64,000 bases of DNA. Origin: Madurella fahalii. Taxonomy: Eukaryota > Ascomycota > Sordariomycetes > Sordariales. Under the pieces are notes generated by a model. That model searched no databases, had not been told where the DNA came from, and saw only the letters and a program-made list of their open reading frames with translations. The position numbers and the translations under genes were made by a program. Each line of letters opens with the position of its first letter. Position 1 is the first letter of the stretch. The DNA lies in the NCBI GenBank assembly GCA_029876055.1, contig CM056874.1:7068001-7132000 (forward strand), in the 5' to 3' direction. Below, one piece after another: positions 33,104-45,188 of the stretch.

Positions 33104-33872
33104 AATGCCCGGTAGAGGAGTAAGTTGGGTGATAAGGGGTAAAACAGCTTCTTGTACCAATAGCTGGATCAACGAAGCGGCGGGCTCATAAGCAGCCCAA
33201 AAACGACGCCATTTACTTCATGGCCGTTGCTGTTGACTAGCACACTTGCGGCCTGTTGCTACCGTGCCTCCCTTTGTGCACCTGGACATCAACACGAAAA
33301 GGCAACGTTATCATGGTACTCCACGTCACGGGAAAGCTAGCGGACGTTATGCCGGATGATACGCATGCATGCAAACTTAACATCCACCAAACGATAGCTC
33401 CCACAGCTTCCTACAGAAGGTGGCACCATCTCAAAGCCTGGAATTACCTCCACTTATCTCTATCTACGTCCTTCCCCTGAAGGGCCAAGCAGCCTTGCTC
33501 AGCACATCAAGGTTGCCCCTCTCTCCAGCTCATAATACGGCACCTAAATCTGAAGTATCTACATCGAAGCATTTTTGGCTGAAGCAAAAGAACTACATGC
33601 CATCAGAAAAGTAAATCGAGGCGCCAGCTCTGTACAACCGCAACAAAACAACAGCCCCGGCAGGTCAAGAAGAATCCACCCTAGGATACGTGGCCGTAAA
33701 ATCCCCACAGCACACACCAGAAAGATTAAATACTCGATACAGGCTACCCCTTTTTTTTCCCCTCCCCGTTCACCCCGTAATACCCCCCGATAAAAACGCG
33801 ACAGGAATAAACAAATCAAGAATAGGATAGGAAAAGCCCAACGCGATTGTGTAGTCCTTGGTGACTGATGAT

Positions 33873-33926
<54 letters not shown>

Positions 33927-34232
33927 CCAAGACACCAGAAAATATGTGCCTCTAGAAAGGGAGCCAAAAAGGAAGATAGTCACGGTGAGAAAGAAAAACG
34001 AAGAGGGAAGGAAAAGCACCGTCGGTAGTCAACTCCCAGGCTTGAAAGAACGCCATGTAATTCTGCAAAGCCCGCTGACTCCGAGAAACTCCTCGAACCA
34101 AAAGCCAATGGGGTATGTACGATGATATCATGCCGATGCTATTGTCATAATCATCAAGACGTAGGGAGAGCGCGCGCAAAAAAAGGTGAGGTTGTTGTTT
34201 TTGTGAGTTTGTCGGGTGTGGCGCCGTCCATT
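33104..34232. other. Convergent intergenic region
   Basis: A 1.13 kb stretch between the stops of PUP1 and the Sel1-repeat gene. It holds a CA microsatellite with an A tract (33876-33926) and otherwise UTR-like, A-rich sequence. No gene is supported. Confidence 0.55.
33876..33926. repeat. (CA)n microsatellite followed by poly-A
   Basis: About 16 CA units run into roughly 20 consecutive A. This is the cleanest dinucleotide microsatellite in the window and is probably length-variable. Confidence 0.9.
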
Positions 34233-36557
34233 TCATTGATGTGTCTTCCGGCTGAAAATGCTCTTCCTCGATCTCGACTTTGATCGGGACTGCTTCTCGG
34301 ACTCCTTAGGGTCATCATCGTACTTTGCCTTATGTATCCTGCGAGACGGTCAGCGTCTGGAGAGACAGATAGCGAGGCCGGTTGGTGACTTACCAGCTGT
34401 TGCCAACCATACTCATGCCCCTGGCTTCGGCCTCGCGGTAGAACTTGGCGCTCTTCTTGAGGTTCTTCTTGCATCCGATGCCTTGGGCGTAGCAGAAACC
34501 TGCCTCGGCGAGAGCATCCACATCACCCCAAGCTGGTATATACCCGATCAGTACATGGCTGGATAGATGCGGGATGCGTCTGACTTACACGCAGCGATCT
34601 CAAAACACCGCAATGCGAGCGTCTTATCCTGCTCAATACCCCACCCATTCATATGGCTCACGCCAAGCTCGTAGATGCTAAGCGCGAACTGCGCCTTGCG
34701 CGTCTTACGCTCCGCGATATCGACCCTCTTGCCTTCCTTCGCCTGGTCTTCATCGTCCGCCATCTCCAGGCTGGCAGATTCCGCTGCTTTCCGCAGCCAC
34801 TCGACTCCTTCCCGGGGGTTCGGGCGCATCCCCCAGCCGTGGCGGCAGGCAAGCGCATAAAGCAACATTCCTGTCGGATGGCCCTTCTTCGCCGCATGTC
34901 GAAGGTGCCAGGTTGACTCCTGCAAGGAGCCGCTCTCGTGCAGGGCAATGGCCTTGCTCACATGCTCCTCTGCCGACAGGTCCGACATGGCAGGCAGGCC
35001 AGCCTTGATCGTGCTGGCCGAGTCGCTCGTGGACGCAGACGCAGACACAGACGCAGATACAGACGCAGATACAGACGCAGATGACTTGCCAGCGGCTGCG
35101 TCGTGGAGCGGGGATACCAGAGATCGCCCTCTCTGTTCTTCGTCCGACGCGCGGGCATCGTCCGTCGATGGCCTGCTCGGGTCCGGAGAGGGCTGCGGAG
35201 CGGGTCGGAACACTTCGGTGCCCAGCTTACTCCGCTCCTGTGACGGCCGTGTAACGGAATCCCCAAACGAGCGGCTTCCTGCAGCGCTAGCCGACCGGGT
35301 GGGCGGGGAAGGCGGAGCCTGTCCAACCATGGGATAAGTCTGGTTCGTGGTTGTAGGTGAGAGAGGTGTCTCTTCCAGTGACGACCGCGGCGCAGGCTTG
35401 TCAGCGAATAAAATAACCGACGATCTCTGGAGGGCCTTGCCGCGGGGTAAAGAGAATTTGGAGTAGATATATGACGGAGCCGGTGACATACCGTCATCGA
35501 CGGCGGGTTCCTGGAACACTTCGCTAGCCGTGCTAACAGGGGTACAGGCGGAGTCTTCTGCAAGCGTGAAGGAACCATGGCTGTCGTATGACGCTTGGCG
35601 CGCCGGAGAGTCAAAGCTCGGAGTGCCTGCCCTGCTTAGTGGCCTCGAGAAGTTGAACTGCGGTCGAGGCAGCCCCGAGGCATCCGAGGCGACCGAGGGC
35701 GACCGTTGGTACGGCGCATAGCTGGGTGACAGGACACCGCTGCTGGAAGAGAACTTGCGAGAAGTCTGAGAATAGAACGAGGCGCTCAAGGCGCTAGTGG
35801 CCTCCTCGTCCGTAGATTCGAGCGGCGAGGACATAAGGCTGGAGGAGCGTTTGGTAAAGATCGGCCGCGGAGGGACAAGGGTTGTAGCGTCGAACGAATT
35901 CTTGGCGGCTCTCTCGGGCGAGCCGGCCATGAAAGACCCGGGTACTGGTGATTGCTGCGATAGACTATCCTGTGTTACCGACCCTCCTTCAGCCTGCTTC
36001 TCGTACGAAGCCCGAGGATCCAAGGGTGGTGGTGACTGCTCCCTACGCGCCCCAACGCCGAGAAAGAGTTCCGCGTCGCCCGCGTCGCTCCGCTGCCTTC
36101 CCTTGAACGAATCCATGTTCGGCATGGCAGGTAGCGGGATCGACTCGTCGGGGGTGGGAGGAACGTTGCTCAGGCGCGGGTGCATCGACCTAGGACGGTT
36201 TTCAATGTCGTCCTCCACGTGGGTCTTCAAGCCAAGGCCGATATTGTGCTGCGCGCCAATATCGCCGTCCTCGGAGGCCGAGTCCTGCGACAGGGAGCGG
36301 AAGTAGTCGGATCGGCCCTGAACAATCAGCGGGCTCTCGTCGGTCAAGGGCGGCAACCGGCTCATGCGTCGACCCTGCCTCGCGCTATCTTCCAACTGCT
36401 TGGCGAGCAGTCGGCTCTGCAGAGCGAACGCATCGAGCGGAGAGAGCTCCGGGGGAGCTTCGCCGGCGACATGGAGACGGGGGGATCGCAGTGGTCGAGA
36501 GACGGACGCCTGGGACCTAGTCCTAAGGTCAATGGGGTCGGGTCGTGGGGTCGACAT
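34233..36557 (-). CDS. DSF2: Sel1-repeat protein, DSF2-like, 737 aa
   Basis: Three exons: 36557-34589, 34532-34394 and 34338-34233, both introns with GTAAGT donors. I start at MSTPRPDPIDLRTR; the nine codons upstream lack context. The first 540 or so residues are Ser/Pro-rich and disordered, with many SPxx phosphosite-like motifs. The C-terminal part carries Sel1-like (TPR-type) repeats: AIALHESGSLQESTWHLRHA, LYALACRHGWGMRPNPREGV, YELGVSHMNGWGIEQD and AEAGFCYAQGIGCKKNLKKS. The end, AEARGMSMVGNSWIHKAKYD, matches the yeast Dsf2 family, recognised from memory. That family is bud-neck/cell-cortex linked but poorly understood, so the function here is open. A Lys/Arg/Ser-rich tail closes the protein. 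Confidence 0.75.
35032..35082. repeat. CAGACG/CAGATA tandem repeat in the Sel1-repeat gene
   Basis: A 12-base-period tandem repeat encodes the (Ser-Ala-Ser-Val) run (about residues 495-512) of the DSF2-like protein. It is in frame, so copy changes would be tolerated. Confidence 0.85.
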
Positions 36558-39136
36558 GGTGAGGTATGTGATGCCAAAACGCAATGTACAACGCGCACGC
36601 GTCGCAGAGAAGCGAGTTCTTGCAAGCCGGGGGCGGTTTGAAGGAGGGCGCAGCAGGGGGTTCTTCGCAGGTACGAGCCCCGACGTCAGCGGAACGACGT
36701 CAGTAGAGCTGTGGAGGCGACAGCTTCAATGAGGGTTGGAGAGGTAAACTGCCGTCGGCGCATGAAGTATGAGGTCAACTCTGGCCACAAAACCGGCGAA
36801 GAGGCGCGGCGTGCGACTCCAACCATGCGGATCAACCCAAGCGATGAGCGAGTGTGCTGCTCCGACCAGCGTCGAACTGCCAAAAAACAAGCAGTGGGAG
36901 TCGTGCGGGCAGAGTGTCGAGAGGCGCCAATACCCTGAGTCCTTTCGAAACGCTGTCGAATTTTCCGAGGGGGTTGCGGACGAGGGTAATCGGTTTCAAG
37001 GTCAGAGCCGGTTTTGTCGCTAGGATAGGCGGCGCATCAGAGACAAATAATTGCCGGTGCGGAGCGCGCTCATCCAAGCCCAGCCACGACAGAATAAAAA
37101 AGGAAAACGCGGCGCACAACGAGTGGACGAGGTGAACGAGCGGATTGCGGTCGATTCGAGCGAGTGTCGTTGACGGCCGGGATCAGATTGGCCGCTTGCA
37201 GTTTGAAAAATCGCAGCCGTGCCAGGACGAGAGACGAGAAGCCGGAGGAGCGTCAAGTTCGGCCGACGAAGGGGGAGAAACAGGGGAAGCAACCCGCGAA
37301 CGGGGAAAGTGGATAAGAAACGTTATGGGGCAGGGGCCGACAGGGGCCAGAACGGCGCGTTTGGTCCCCGGAAGGGGCAAGTTACATCAAATGGTGTTCC
37401 AAAAATGCTGGTCGCTAGTAACGAATAGGCTAGCAGCTCCGCCGACTCGCTGTGCACAATTGGAGCACCCGCAGTGGGCATGTGGGCATAACCGGTGCTT
37501 GCTGTGCGGGTTGATTCCAGCCACACTTGGCAGCGAAAATATGGGGAAAACAGGAGAGCTGACCCTCTCCCCTTTTCCAGAACCTTTTCCATTGTCCAAT
37601 CGATCGGCCAACCTGCTGGATCGCGGCCAGCCCGCAACTTGGCACAACGTTCCAGGCCGCAGCTCTAACGACCCAACATCCCACCCTCTTCCAGGTATTT
37701 AGGGACCTCAAAGCCGGCCTGGCCGCGCCGGTTGCAGGCTTCGCCTCGGACGCTGCAAGACCCTTCAAAGACCCTGCAGAGACGATGCCACCCTTTGTCC
37801 GGTCCTTAGCCGGCAGTGCTATGCTTAGTGTTGAGTATACCCGATACCACCTCGCCGTTGATGTCGGGTCCCCTGATTGAGGTGCTGATGCCCGAAACCC
37901 TGGGCCGGACTCGAACTTACATAACGAGGCCCGTCCCGCATTGGCTTTTGGGGCTTAATCTGCAAAGCAACGGCGAAGCAACGGCGAAGCATTCGCGAAG
38001 CAGTGCCCGTGACTGTAGTGTACAGAACAGTACCCCCCGCCTTCGCAGCGGTGCCCGGAACTGCCTCCTGACAATTCGGCACCCAGCAAAGCGGGAGAGT
38101 TGTTGCGATGCACAGGCCAGTCGAGCAGCAAAGTAGCAAAATCGCAGACAGGCCACTCGCTGATCTATCAATTCAAGCTTCGGCCATGGCTAACTTGGGC
38201 AGCCGAGATCTCCGACCCACCCGAGTCCGTCCCGTGAGCCTCTGCTCGCATCTCTCTGTCGATCATCGGCCGTCAAGCAAGCCGTCAGAGCCGGTCAACG
38301 AGTCGTTGAATGAGAGTGTTGCCGGCAGGCGCTGCGGCGCAGCCTTTGAATGTCCAGAGAATGCTTGTTCTTGGCTTCGAACCGGCTTTGCAGCTCCTGG
38401 GCCGGCAGGGGCTGGTTCGTCCCAGCGAAATAATTGCCCAATAAAAGTCGAAGTGGGCGCTCGGCCAATAATCGGTCAGAGATTTGGATACGCAAAGGGT
38501 TGGCGTCTCAGGTTTCAGCTTGATTGTAGGACGAATAGCGCCTCACAGAAGCGCTGGGCCTCTACCGCGTTTTCCTTCTCATCATATCCGCCGCAATCCT
38601 TCTGCGGCCGCGCTACGCGTGCTTGTGGCGCGCCGCCATCCGCTTAGTCTGCTCGACAATTGACCGGCAGCGCGTCTGACGGCAAATGACGCGCGGACCG
38701 GGGAACGAACAGACCAAGGCAGGGTTCTCCGCGATAATGATCTGGGACCTGCATGTGCATGTCATTTCCCGGACGCAAGGGCGCGCCCGGGATTGTCGAC
38801 CAGTCATATCGGGAGACGCAAAAAGGTGGGCGTCTTGCCTCACCGCTCACACCGAGTGGACGTCTAGTTTAGATGGAGGTACCTTGTGCATAATTACATT
38901 ACCTGGCGAGTCCGATAAGCATTGTCTTTCTCCATGATCTATACTCCGGTACGTGTTCTACCTCGGGCGTGTTAATACATTATGAGAAGACGGCTCCTGG
39001 TGAGGTCTTGCTACTCTCCGCAGGCCTAATCCTAGTCCCCTACTCGTCCACATTTGAAACTCCCGCGTTGGTATTTGATTTTGAAAAAGACAGAAGCCTG
39101 CGGGACAGGAAGTGTAAGCCCATAGGTATCCTAGTA
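36558..39136. other. Gene-poor region, 2.6 kb
   Basis: This region lies upstream of the Sel1-repeat gene and downstream of the single-pass membrane-protein gene. Open frames such as 37145-37702 and 38108-38647 (+) show no domain, no coherent splice pattern and biased composition. A short direct repeat (ACGGCGAAGCA, twice, plus a degenerate copy) lies at about 37968-38001. A long 5' leader for the Sel1-repeat gene is possible. Confidence 0.45.
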
Positions 39137-40066
39137 TCATGGCCATAGCCGCTTCCCGTCCGCAGGCATCTCGAAAACGGCAACCTGGGCAGCCGGCATC
39201 TCGACGCTAGTACTGCCGCTAGGTACCTCTACGCCATCCTGGGCAGCCGGCGCGGACTGGGCAAATATGTGTCCCCGAAGAGCAACCGCCTCAGCAGCGG
39301 CCCGTTCTGCTTTCCAAGCCCGGTGCCAGTTCCTCCACCACAAAACGTACCCTATCACCGCGAGGAAAGTGAGTACGGGTACGGTGATGGCGATTACAAT
39401 TGTGGTACATGCGCTGTGCTCGTTGCCGGAGTTATTGACCGTAGCCGTCTGTCTGAACGCCACCGAGGCTACTGCGTTTGGTATATTGCCACTCCTGGCC
39501 GTGGGGCCCGTGCCGGTAATACTAGCACTTGAGGCCGTCGTGATGGTCATCGGCGCCGTTGCCATATCTGTCGCTTGGTAGACCATGCGAACCCCGTAGG
39601 CATTGATGCCCCCGGGAGGGAAGACCGTTGAAATTTGCGTCGATATCGAGCCGAGGCTCGAGTAGGTGAAGGTGATGTTGGCCCCTTCGTTGGGCACCGC
39701 CCAAGTGCAGAAAACGTTGTGCCACACACTCGCAAGCGTGGTCGGGTCCACACAACTTAACGATGTCGAACTCCGGTAGATAGGGCAGCACGTCACAGTT
39801 GTGATGGTACCGACCCCGAAAGTATTCGAGCAAGCGCTGTAGTAACTACTTGGGCAAACGACACCCGGCGAGTAGAACGATGTCTCGTCGAGCCGGAAGT
39901 TGGGTGGCAGGCATGTGGTTTGATCATCCATCATGAGCACTTGGCTCTGGGGTGGACGGTAGATGCCTTCGCATGCTGGCGGTCTTGTGAAAGTTGTGGT
40001 GAGTGGGTTGCTCGGGAAGGTGGAGAGGATATACGATTGATGCGTTGGCGTTGATACGATGTCCAT
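39137..40066 (-). CDS. Single-pass plasma-membrane-type protein, 309 aa
   Basis: One exon. The first 200 or so residues are Thr/Ser/Pro-rich with several Cys (PPACEGIY, TTCLPPN, VVCPSSYYSACS, TVTCCPIY, LSCVDP, FCTWAVP) that could form disulfides outside the cell. Near residues 222-245 is one clear membrane helix (TIVIAITVPVLTFLAVIGYV), followed by WWRNWHRAWKAERAA, a basic/amphipathic cytosolic start. A typical N-terminal signal peptide is missing, so either the start is downstream of an unseen exon or the helix acts as the membrane signal. Such Cys-containing, Ser/Thr-rich single-pass proteins are common in filamentous ascomycetes and mostly uncharacterised. I do not assign a function. Confidence 0.75.
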   Translation of the reverse strand: MDIVSTPTHQSYILSTFPSNPLTTTFTRPPACEGIYRPPQSQVLMMDDQTTCLPPNFRLDETSFYSPGVVCPSSYYSACSNTFGVGTITTVTCCPIYRSSTSLSCVDPTTLASVWHNVFCTWAVPNEGANITFTYSSLGSISTQISTVFPPGGINAYGVRMVYQATDMATAPMTITTASSASITGTGPTARSGNIPNAVASVAFRQTATVNNSGNEHSACTTIVIAITVPVLTFLAVIGYVLWWRNWHRAWKAERAAAEAVALRGHIFAQSAPAAQDGVEVPSGSTSVEMPAAQVAVFEMPADGKRLWP

Positions 40067-41836
40067 GATGTCTGTATTAATTCACGTCGACGCAGGACGG
40101 GAGAGAGTTGATTCCTACGGCCTGGTCGCAAGTTCCCCCGGGGGACGCAGATTTTACATGGCGGCTGTATGGATATACGAGGGCACGGGTAGGTAAATAT
40201 ACCTAACCGGTGAACGGGCTGTCTCTGTAGCCAATACTACCAAACTTGGGCCTCTTAAACCAAGCTGACGCGTTCTATGGGTTATATGGCAGCCCCGATC
40301 TGCGGAGCGGTTGGACTAGAGACCACCATGAGCACCAGGAAGCAGTTGCACAACATCCTCAGTTGGAAGAGTCGCACCGCATCGGAGCCAGAAACAAGTC
40401 ACGGTTTCTTGTGTGACCCGATGAACAGTCCCTTTCACAGATAGACACTAGGCAGTGCCGCCTCGTTACTTTGATCCTCAGCCCACCGTCCCGTGGTGGC
40501 AGTTTCTGCGTCCCTTACGCGCCGAGTACCTAGCAAGCACAGTCCACGAAAGGTGGTCCATCCGCAATACTGAGTGTTTGCCTGCGGCAAGGGGACTCAT
40601 TGACATATCAAGTCCAGATTTTGCGCCTCCGTATCGCGTAATGAAGGCCTTGAACTGCGTGACTGAGGAAACCCCCGCGGATATGCAAGGCTCTGGCGCA
40701 TGTGCCGTTGGTTACTTGAGTGTATCAGGTATGAAGGCAGCGTAGAAGGAAAGATATTAATTGGACAATTTGCATCTCGTGGATGGAATCATTTCATGTG
40801 CCTTGGGACCTGAGCCCCTGGAACGCGCAGTCCTGTGGTTGACTTCACATCATAATCATCCCTTATATTTCGGTTGACCCTGCGAACCGAGTACCATAAG
40901 TTCAATGGTGGTTGTGGTAGCTTCTTCATACATCGGCTGATCGTATTCATCAAAACTCTCAGAGATGTGTGCCTAATTCGAAGGAGGTAGGTCAAGTAGT
41001 TGAGGTGACTTCAAGTTCGGTTCATTCTCGGTGAAGGAAAGGAGCACGCTCCTCCACCCAAGAGCATCCCGTCCACGGGTTGACTGTCCGGTTACGCAGG
41101 ACTACGGCACGATCGTTACATGTACGCTGCCAAAATTTCTTGGTAATTGTGATTTAAAGCCAGCCTTAAACGCATCTATGGAGATTGAGAAACGCAAGTT
41201 AATGATGATGCTTAACGGGCAGGGAACAGAAACCTTCACGAGACTGGGCCACCGAGCAGTTCCCAAGCGGCTGTCCCTGCCCACATGCCTTAGCGAGACC
41301 CTTAAATGATATAAACTCAACGTAGAATCAAGCACCTATTCAATGTGGCCTTCACCCCATTGACGCTTCCATTCATTGACCCGATTCTCATCGCATCGCA
41401 CCGCAGTGGGAGCCGCGTCCCATTGTCAAGATCCGGACACCACACTTCAGCAGAATCCTTATAGATCCCATGGCGTGGCAGGGAATATACTGATCAACGC
41501 CTGCTGTGCTTCCAAAACGAAAAACGGGCTTCCTCGATGGGAAGTCATACGTAATTCGCCTATATAGGTTGAGACCGAGGCTTTGCTGCAACAACGCCTG
41601 ATCCGTTCCCCTGCGCATCCCTCAGTCTCGGGCCCAGGGACAATGGACTTGAAAGGACAAAATAAGAGAAATTCGTTTTCCAAGCTAGCCGTTAACTCCG
41701 CTCCCATGCATCTAAGATACCTATGACTAGCCAAAACGGCACCAGACCGATAACCACACAGCAACAGCAAAATAAGAGTAACAGCGCCAGAGACGACAAT
41801 TTCCATATAAGTATTCCATTCCTGTCCGCTACACCC
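40067..41836. other. Intergenic region, 1.8 kb
   Basis: This is the promoter side of the single-pass protein gene and the 3' side of ERV46. The open frames are short and unconvincing. No RNA gene or repeat was recognised. Confidence 0.5.
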
Positions 41837-43332
41837 TCAGAGATCTTTCGACCTAATCTTCTTGAGCCTCACGCTGCCCTCGAACAGGGCGCGGTCAATC
41901 GCCGCCGCAACAGTCAGAGTGCCGCCCACGATAGCGCACAGACCAGCGATGAAGCCAAGGAACGTCTTAGCTCTCTCCTCCCTGTTGATAACCTTCATGG
42001 GTGAGATGTCCTAATGTTAATGTGTCAGTGTAGTTCGGGAGACGTGGGAAAAGGCGAAAGGATGCTTACGTAAGAGAAAAAGACACCCGGAATGCCGCCC
42101 TTGGAGTGCACGCGTTCCTTGTGGCCCTCGGCGCTGTCATCGCCGCCTGCGAGGCTCCGCTTGTGGCTCGTCACGGAGTACTGGTGCGTCTCGATGCTGC
42201 CGTCGCCCGAGGCCCCGAACGAGCCCAGCTCAGCATGATGCTCCTCGCGAAAGCCGGCCCACTTCTTCTCCCAGCCGAGCGGGAGATACGAGGTCGGAAC
42301 AATCTTGATGAAGTACATGTAGTTGAAGTTGACGTCGTCCGTCTCCTGGTGCGTGTTGTCCAGGGGGTTCAGGTGGTGGTTCGTCCACGGCAGGTTCTTG
42401 CTGCCCAGCTTCTTGGACAGGCTGTCGGGCAGCTGCGGGCCGAAGCGCAGGTGGTGGATGCTGTGGGTGAAGGTGTGCTTGACCGGTGTGTCCCAGTAGT
42501 TCTTGAGGTCGTGCACGTGCATGTTGCCGTTGCTGAAGCTCCTGCCGGGGGCAATGTGGAAGTTGCCAATGACCTTGTTGACACGGAGGCCGCCCTCGAT
42601 GCGGCAGCCTTCCTTCCTCTGCTCGTCGAGGCGCTCGCCATAATGCTCGTTCTCGCACTGCTCGATACCCTCGCCCCTTCCGAAGGCCCATGCCTGCTGC
42701 GCGTACGCCTCCTTGACCTCCTCGCAAGTGTTGCAGCATCCAGGCTTCCTCGCATTAGATGGCGGGCTCGCGCCCCCGCAGGAGCCGCAGTATGATGGGT
42801 CAAGATGTTTCGCCGTTTCTTCCGACGCATGTCTTTTGCAGTGGGTTAGTTTTCGACAGCCGCTTGCGCAACCCGGCATTGCGGCCCGACTTACAGAGCC
42901 AATGTCTTGGAGTCAATGTCGCCGCCGCCCTCGCTCAGCGGCCGGAGTCTCGTCTTCGTGACACCGTGCTGGACGCCGTGCTGCTGCTCCCCCGAGACAT
43001 CCATGACGTCGAGGGTGAGGAGCTCGCAGGGGATCCGGGGAAATGTTATGTTGAGGTGGATCTCCATTCGCTCGCCTAACGTAATCGCAAGACAGTCAGC
43101 GTCCAACACATCGCTCAAAAAGTTTCTCAGCAGCCGTACCTCTGCCCTTGTCGACAACCAGCTCGGGATGTACTTCTATCCTACGGTAGTCGGCCCACTC
43201 TCCCCAAGCGAGGAAGAAGACGACAATTAGCGACACAATGGTGACGATGCCGCCTGATGTCGTCCTAATTCTCGCATCTTCAACCGTCTTTGTAAAAGCA
43301 TCGAGCCTAGTAAACCTCGATTTCGCAGCCAT
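41837..43332 (-). CDS. ERV46: COPII vesicle cargo receptor Erv46, 436 aa
   Basis: Four exons: 43332-43140, 43075-42895, 42832-42070 and 42010-41837, with introns of 59-64 bases carrying CTAAC-type branch sites. The family forms the Erv41-Erv46 complex that cycles between ER and Golgi and retrieves resident proteins. Visible are the N-terminal FTRLDAFTKTVEDARIRT and the first membrane helix (IVTIVSLIVVFFLAW). The conserved luminal YCGSCGGA Cys motif and CCNTCEEV follow, then GCRIEGGLRVNKVIGNFHIAPG, FTHSIHHLRFGP and FFSYDISPMKV. A second membrane helix (FLGFIAGLCAIVGGTLTV) lies near the end. The tail is short and basic, KKIRSKDL. Length and topology agree with yeast Erv46 (415). Confidence 0.95.
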
Positions 43333-43537
43333 CCTGCCTCTCGAGAGCGGCGTGAGCGCGCCGGGCTGGAGTTGCTCACAGAGTATCGCGCCGCGGGTTC
43401 TGTGTTTTGGCAAGCTTCCCGAGTTATAGATCGTCGAGTGGCTATGCAACGTATGAAGGGGGATGAAGTCAAGACTTGATAAAGAGCGGCATCAATTGGG
43501 GAATTGAAGAAAGCAGGAGCCTTATGGCTGGACCCGC

Positions 43538-43561
43538 CATCAGCATCAGCATCAGCATCAG
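43538..43561. repeat. (CATCAG)4 hexanucleotide repeat
   Basis: Four perfect CATCAG units in the ERV46/GNAT intergenic region, about 206 bases upstream of the ERV46 start. Confidence 0.85.
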
Positions 43562-44146
43562 CTCGAAGTTCCGAGAGCCAAAAAGTTAAGGCCACCTTAC
43601 AATCCGCATCCACAGCTCCAGGATGATTGGTTGGCGAGCTGATGCGTAGCGCAGTCCCGCTGCAGCGGGGCATGTCAGGGACTGCAGCCAAGGCGGCCCG
43701 GACTCGGCACCTTTGGAGCTAACAAGCTATTCTTGGTTCCATCTTGGAAAGGCGAGCAACCAACAGTTGAAGCGGCACTCGAAGTTTCAATCTGGAGATT
43801 CGAGGCTGAGAAGCTTTTGAGTGTATCTATATTATTTGACTTCCCCCTTACCGTCCCCCCACCTGAAAACAGAAAAAGTAAAGAAAAAAAAAAAGGGAAA
43901 AAAAGGGAACAGAAAAGCCAACTGGGTTTCTTGGCCCCACCTGGGCGGGCAAGATTTCCTTGTGCAGGATTGCTTGTCGAAGTGTAGCAGCATTAGGACT
44001 CTCGCGCTGCCGGATATGGCTGGCCGAAGAGCACTCCATGCTCCTTCCCCAATTGGCACGGCGTAGGATTGATTATCCAAAATTCTAGTGACTCACTTAC
44101 AAGTTGCAGCTACCATCTACTCCATCGCTTTTATATCGTAGCCGGG

Positions 44147-44152
44147 TATAAA
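44147..44152 (+). promoter_or_regulatory. Candidate TATA box of the GNAT gene
   Basis: TATAAA lies about 196 bases upstream of the ATG at 44348 and is followed by a CA-rich leader, an arrangement common for fungal promoters. Confidence 0.45.
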
Positions 44153-44347
44153 TCAAAGATTGCTCCTGTGTAGGTCCATACCAAACCGACTCTTGATTCC
44201 AGTTCAATCCAACCCTCACCCAACAAACGAGTATCAACCCCCCAATCCAAAGCAAACCACAACCACAACCACAACCTCACTCTCAACCCACCACCCCATT
44301 ATACAAACCGGGGAAGACAAGAAAAGAGAAAAGAAAAAAGAAAAATC

Positions 44348-44992
44348 ATGTCTACGACAACCACAAGCCATCAGCCACAAGAACCGCCGCTGCCCCCACC
44401 GATCCTCACCCTCGGCAAGTCCCACATCCGCCACTACCACCCGTCCGACGCGCCGCACATCCAGCGCGCCGCCGACTCCCCCGGCGTCGCCCGCTACTTG
44501 ACCGAGAACTTCGCCTCCCCATACACCCTCTCTGACGCCGAGAAGTGGCTGGCCTACGCCCTCGGCACCGCCCTGCCCAACGACCCGCTCAACACGCCCG
44601 TCACGTTCGCTATCTGCGACAAGGGGACCGACATCCCGCTCGGCGGGATAGGCGTGAAGGTCGAGTATGCGGCTGAAGGGCGGGACTACGTCCTCGAGGT
44701 GGCGTACTGGCTCGGGGAGGCGGCATGGGGAAGAGGGATCATGACCGAGGCGTTGGGGGCCTTTGTGGGGTGGCTGTTTGACAGGTTTCCGCGGCTGATG
44801 AGGCTCGAGGCTGCGGTCTTCGACGGGAACGAGGGGAGTGTGAAGGTGTTGGGGAAGGTCGGGTTTGTGCTGGAGGGGAGGCGGAGGAAGCAAGGGGTAG
44901 ATAGGTTTGGGAGTTGGTGTGATGTTTTGGAGTTTGGGTTGTTGAGGGAGGAGTGGGTGAAGCGGAATGGTGAGGGTGCAATTGTGAATTAG
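44348..44992 (+). CDS. GNAT-family N-acetyltransferase (RimJ/RimL type), 214 aa
   Basis: A single-exon gene starting at an ATG in a CA-rich leader. After a low-complexity N-terminus (about 20 residues) the sequence shows the acetyl-CoA-dependent GNAT fold of the RimJ/RimL branch. Visible parts are the ligand loop YHPSDAPHIQRAADSPGVARY, the beta strand IPLGGIGVKVEY, the strand VLEVAYWL and the acetyl-CoA-binding loop GEAAWGRGIMTEALGAF. The strand LEAAVFDGNEGSVKVLGKVGF with GFVLEGRRRK closes the fold. The substrate cannot be told from sequence; fungal relatives are mostly uncharacterised and may acetylate small amines or protein N-termini. Length is normal for the family. It is convergent with PER1, with stops 196 bases apart. 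Confidence 0.88.
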   Translation: MSTTTTSHQPQEPPLPPPILTLGKSHIRHYHPSDAPHIQRAADSPGVARYLTENFASPYTLSDAEKWLAYALGTALPNDPLNTPVTFAICDKGTDIPLGGIGVKVEYAAEGRDYVLEVAYWLGEAAWGRGIMTEALGAFVGWLFDRFPRLMRLEAAVFDGNEGSVKVLGKVGFVLEGRRRKQGVDRFGSWCDVLEFGLLREEWVKRNGEGAIVN

Positions 44993-45188
44993 ATTGCCAG
45001 CTAGAAGAGGCTATTGCGTGAGGTTATGTAGGTGTATTCTATATGACAAAGCTCTCAACTCACATCGAAATTGGGGCCGGCAACGGGCGTGGTCGCTGGA
45101 AGGTATTCCAAAACCCCGTACGCGGACCAGCCGCCCACTCCATCGCCCTGGAAGACCGGCAGCGCCCACGCGGCTCCCACATGGTGCC

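Larger units (their letters stand above)
43333..44347. promoter_or_regulatory. Divergent intergenic region ERV46 / GNAT
   Basis: This is a 1.0 kb shared upstream region. It contains a (CATCAG)4 repeat, an A-rich tract (about 43873-43920) and a TATAAA at 44147-44152, about 200 bases before the GNAT ATG. The GNAT leader is CA-rich. Confidence 0.55.

Noticed and set aside
32435..33172. 245-codon minus-strand frame
   Set aside because: Antisense of the PUP1 exon 2, whose catalytic residues are exact.
37905..37935. tRNA-like B-box (reverse of GTTCGAGTCC)
   Set aside because: No matching T-stem, A-box or acceptor stem around it.
38108..38647. 179-codon plus-strand frame in the 36.6-39.1 kb gap
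   Set aside because: No domain, mixed composition, no supporting splice or promoter context.
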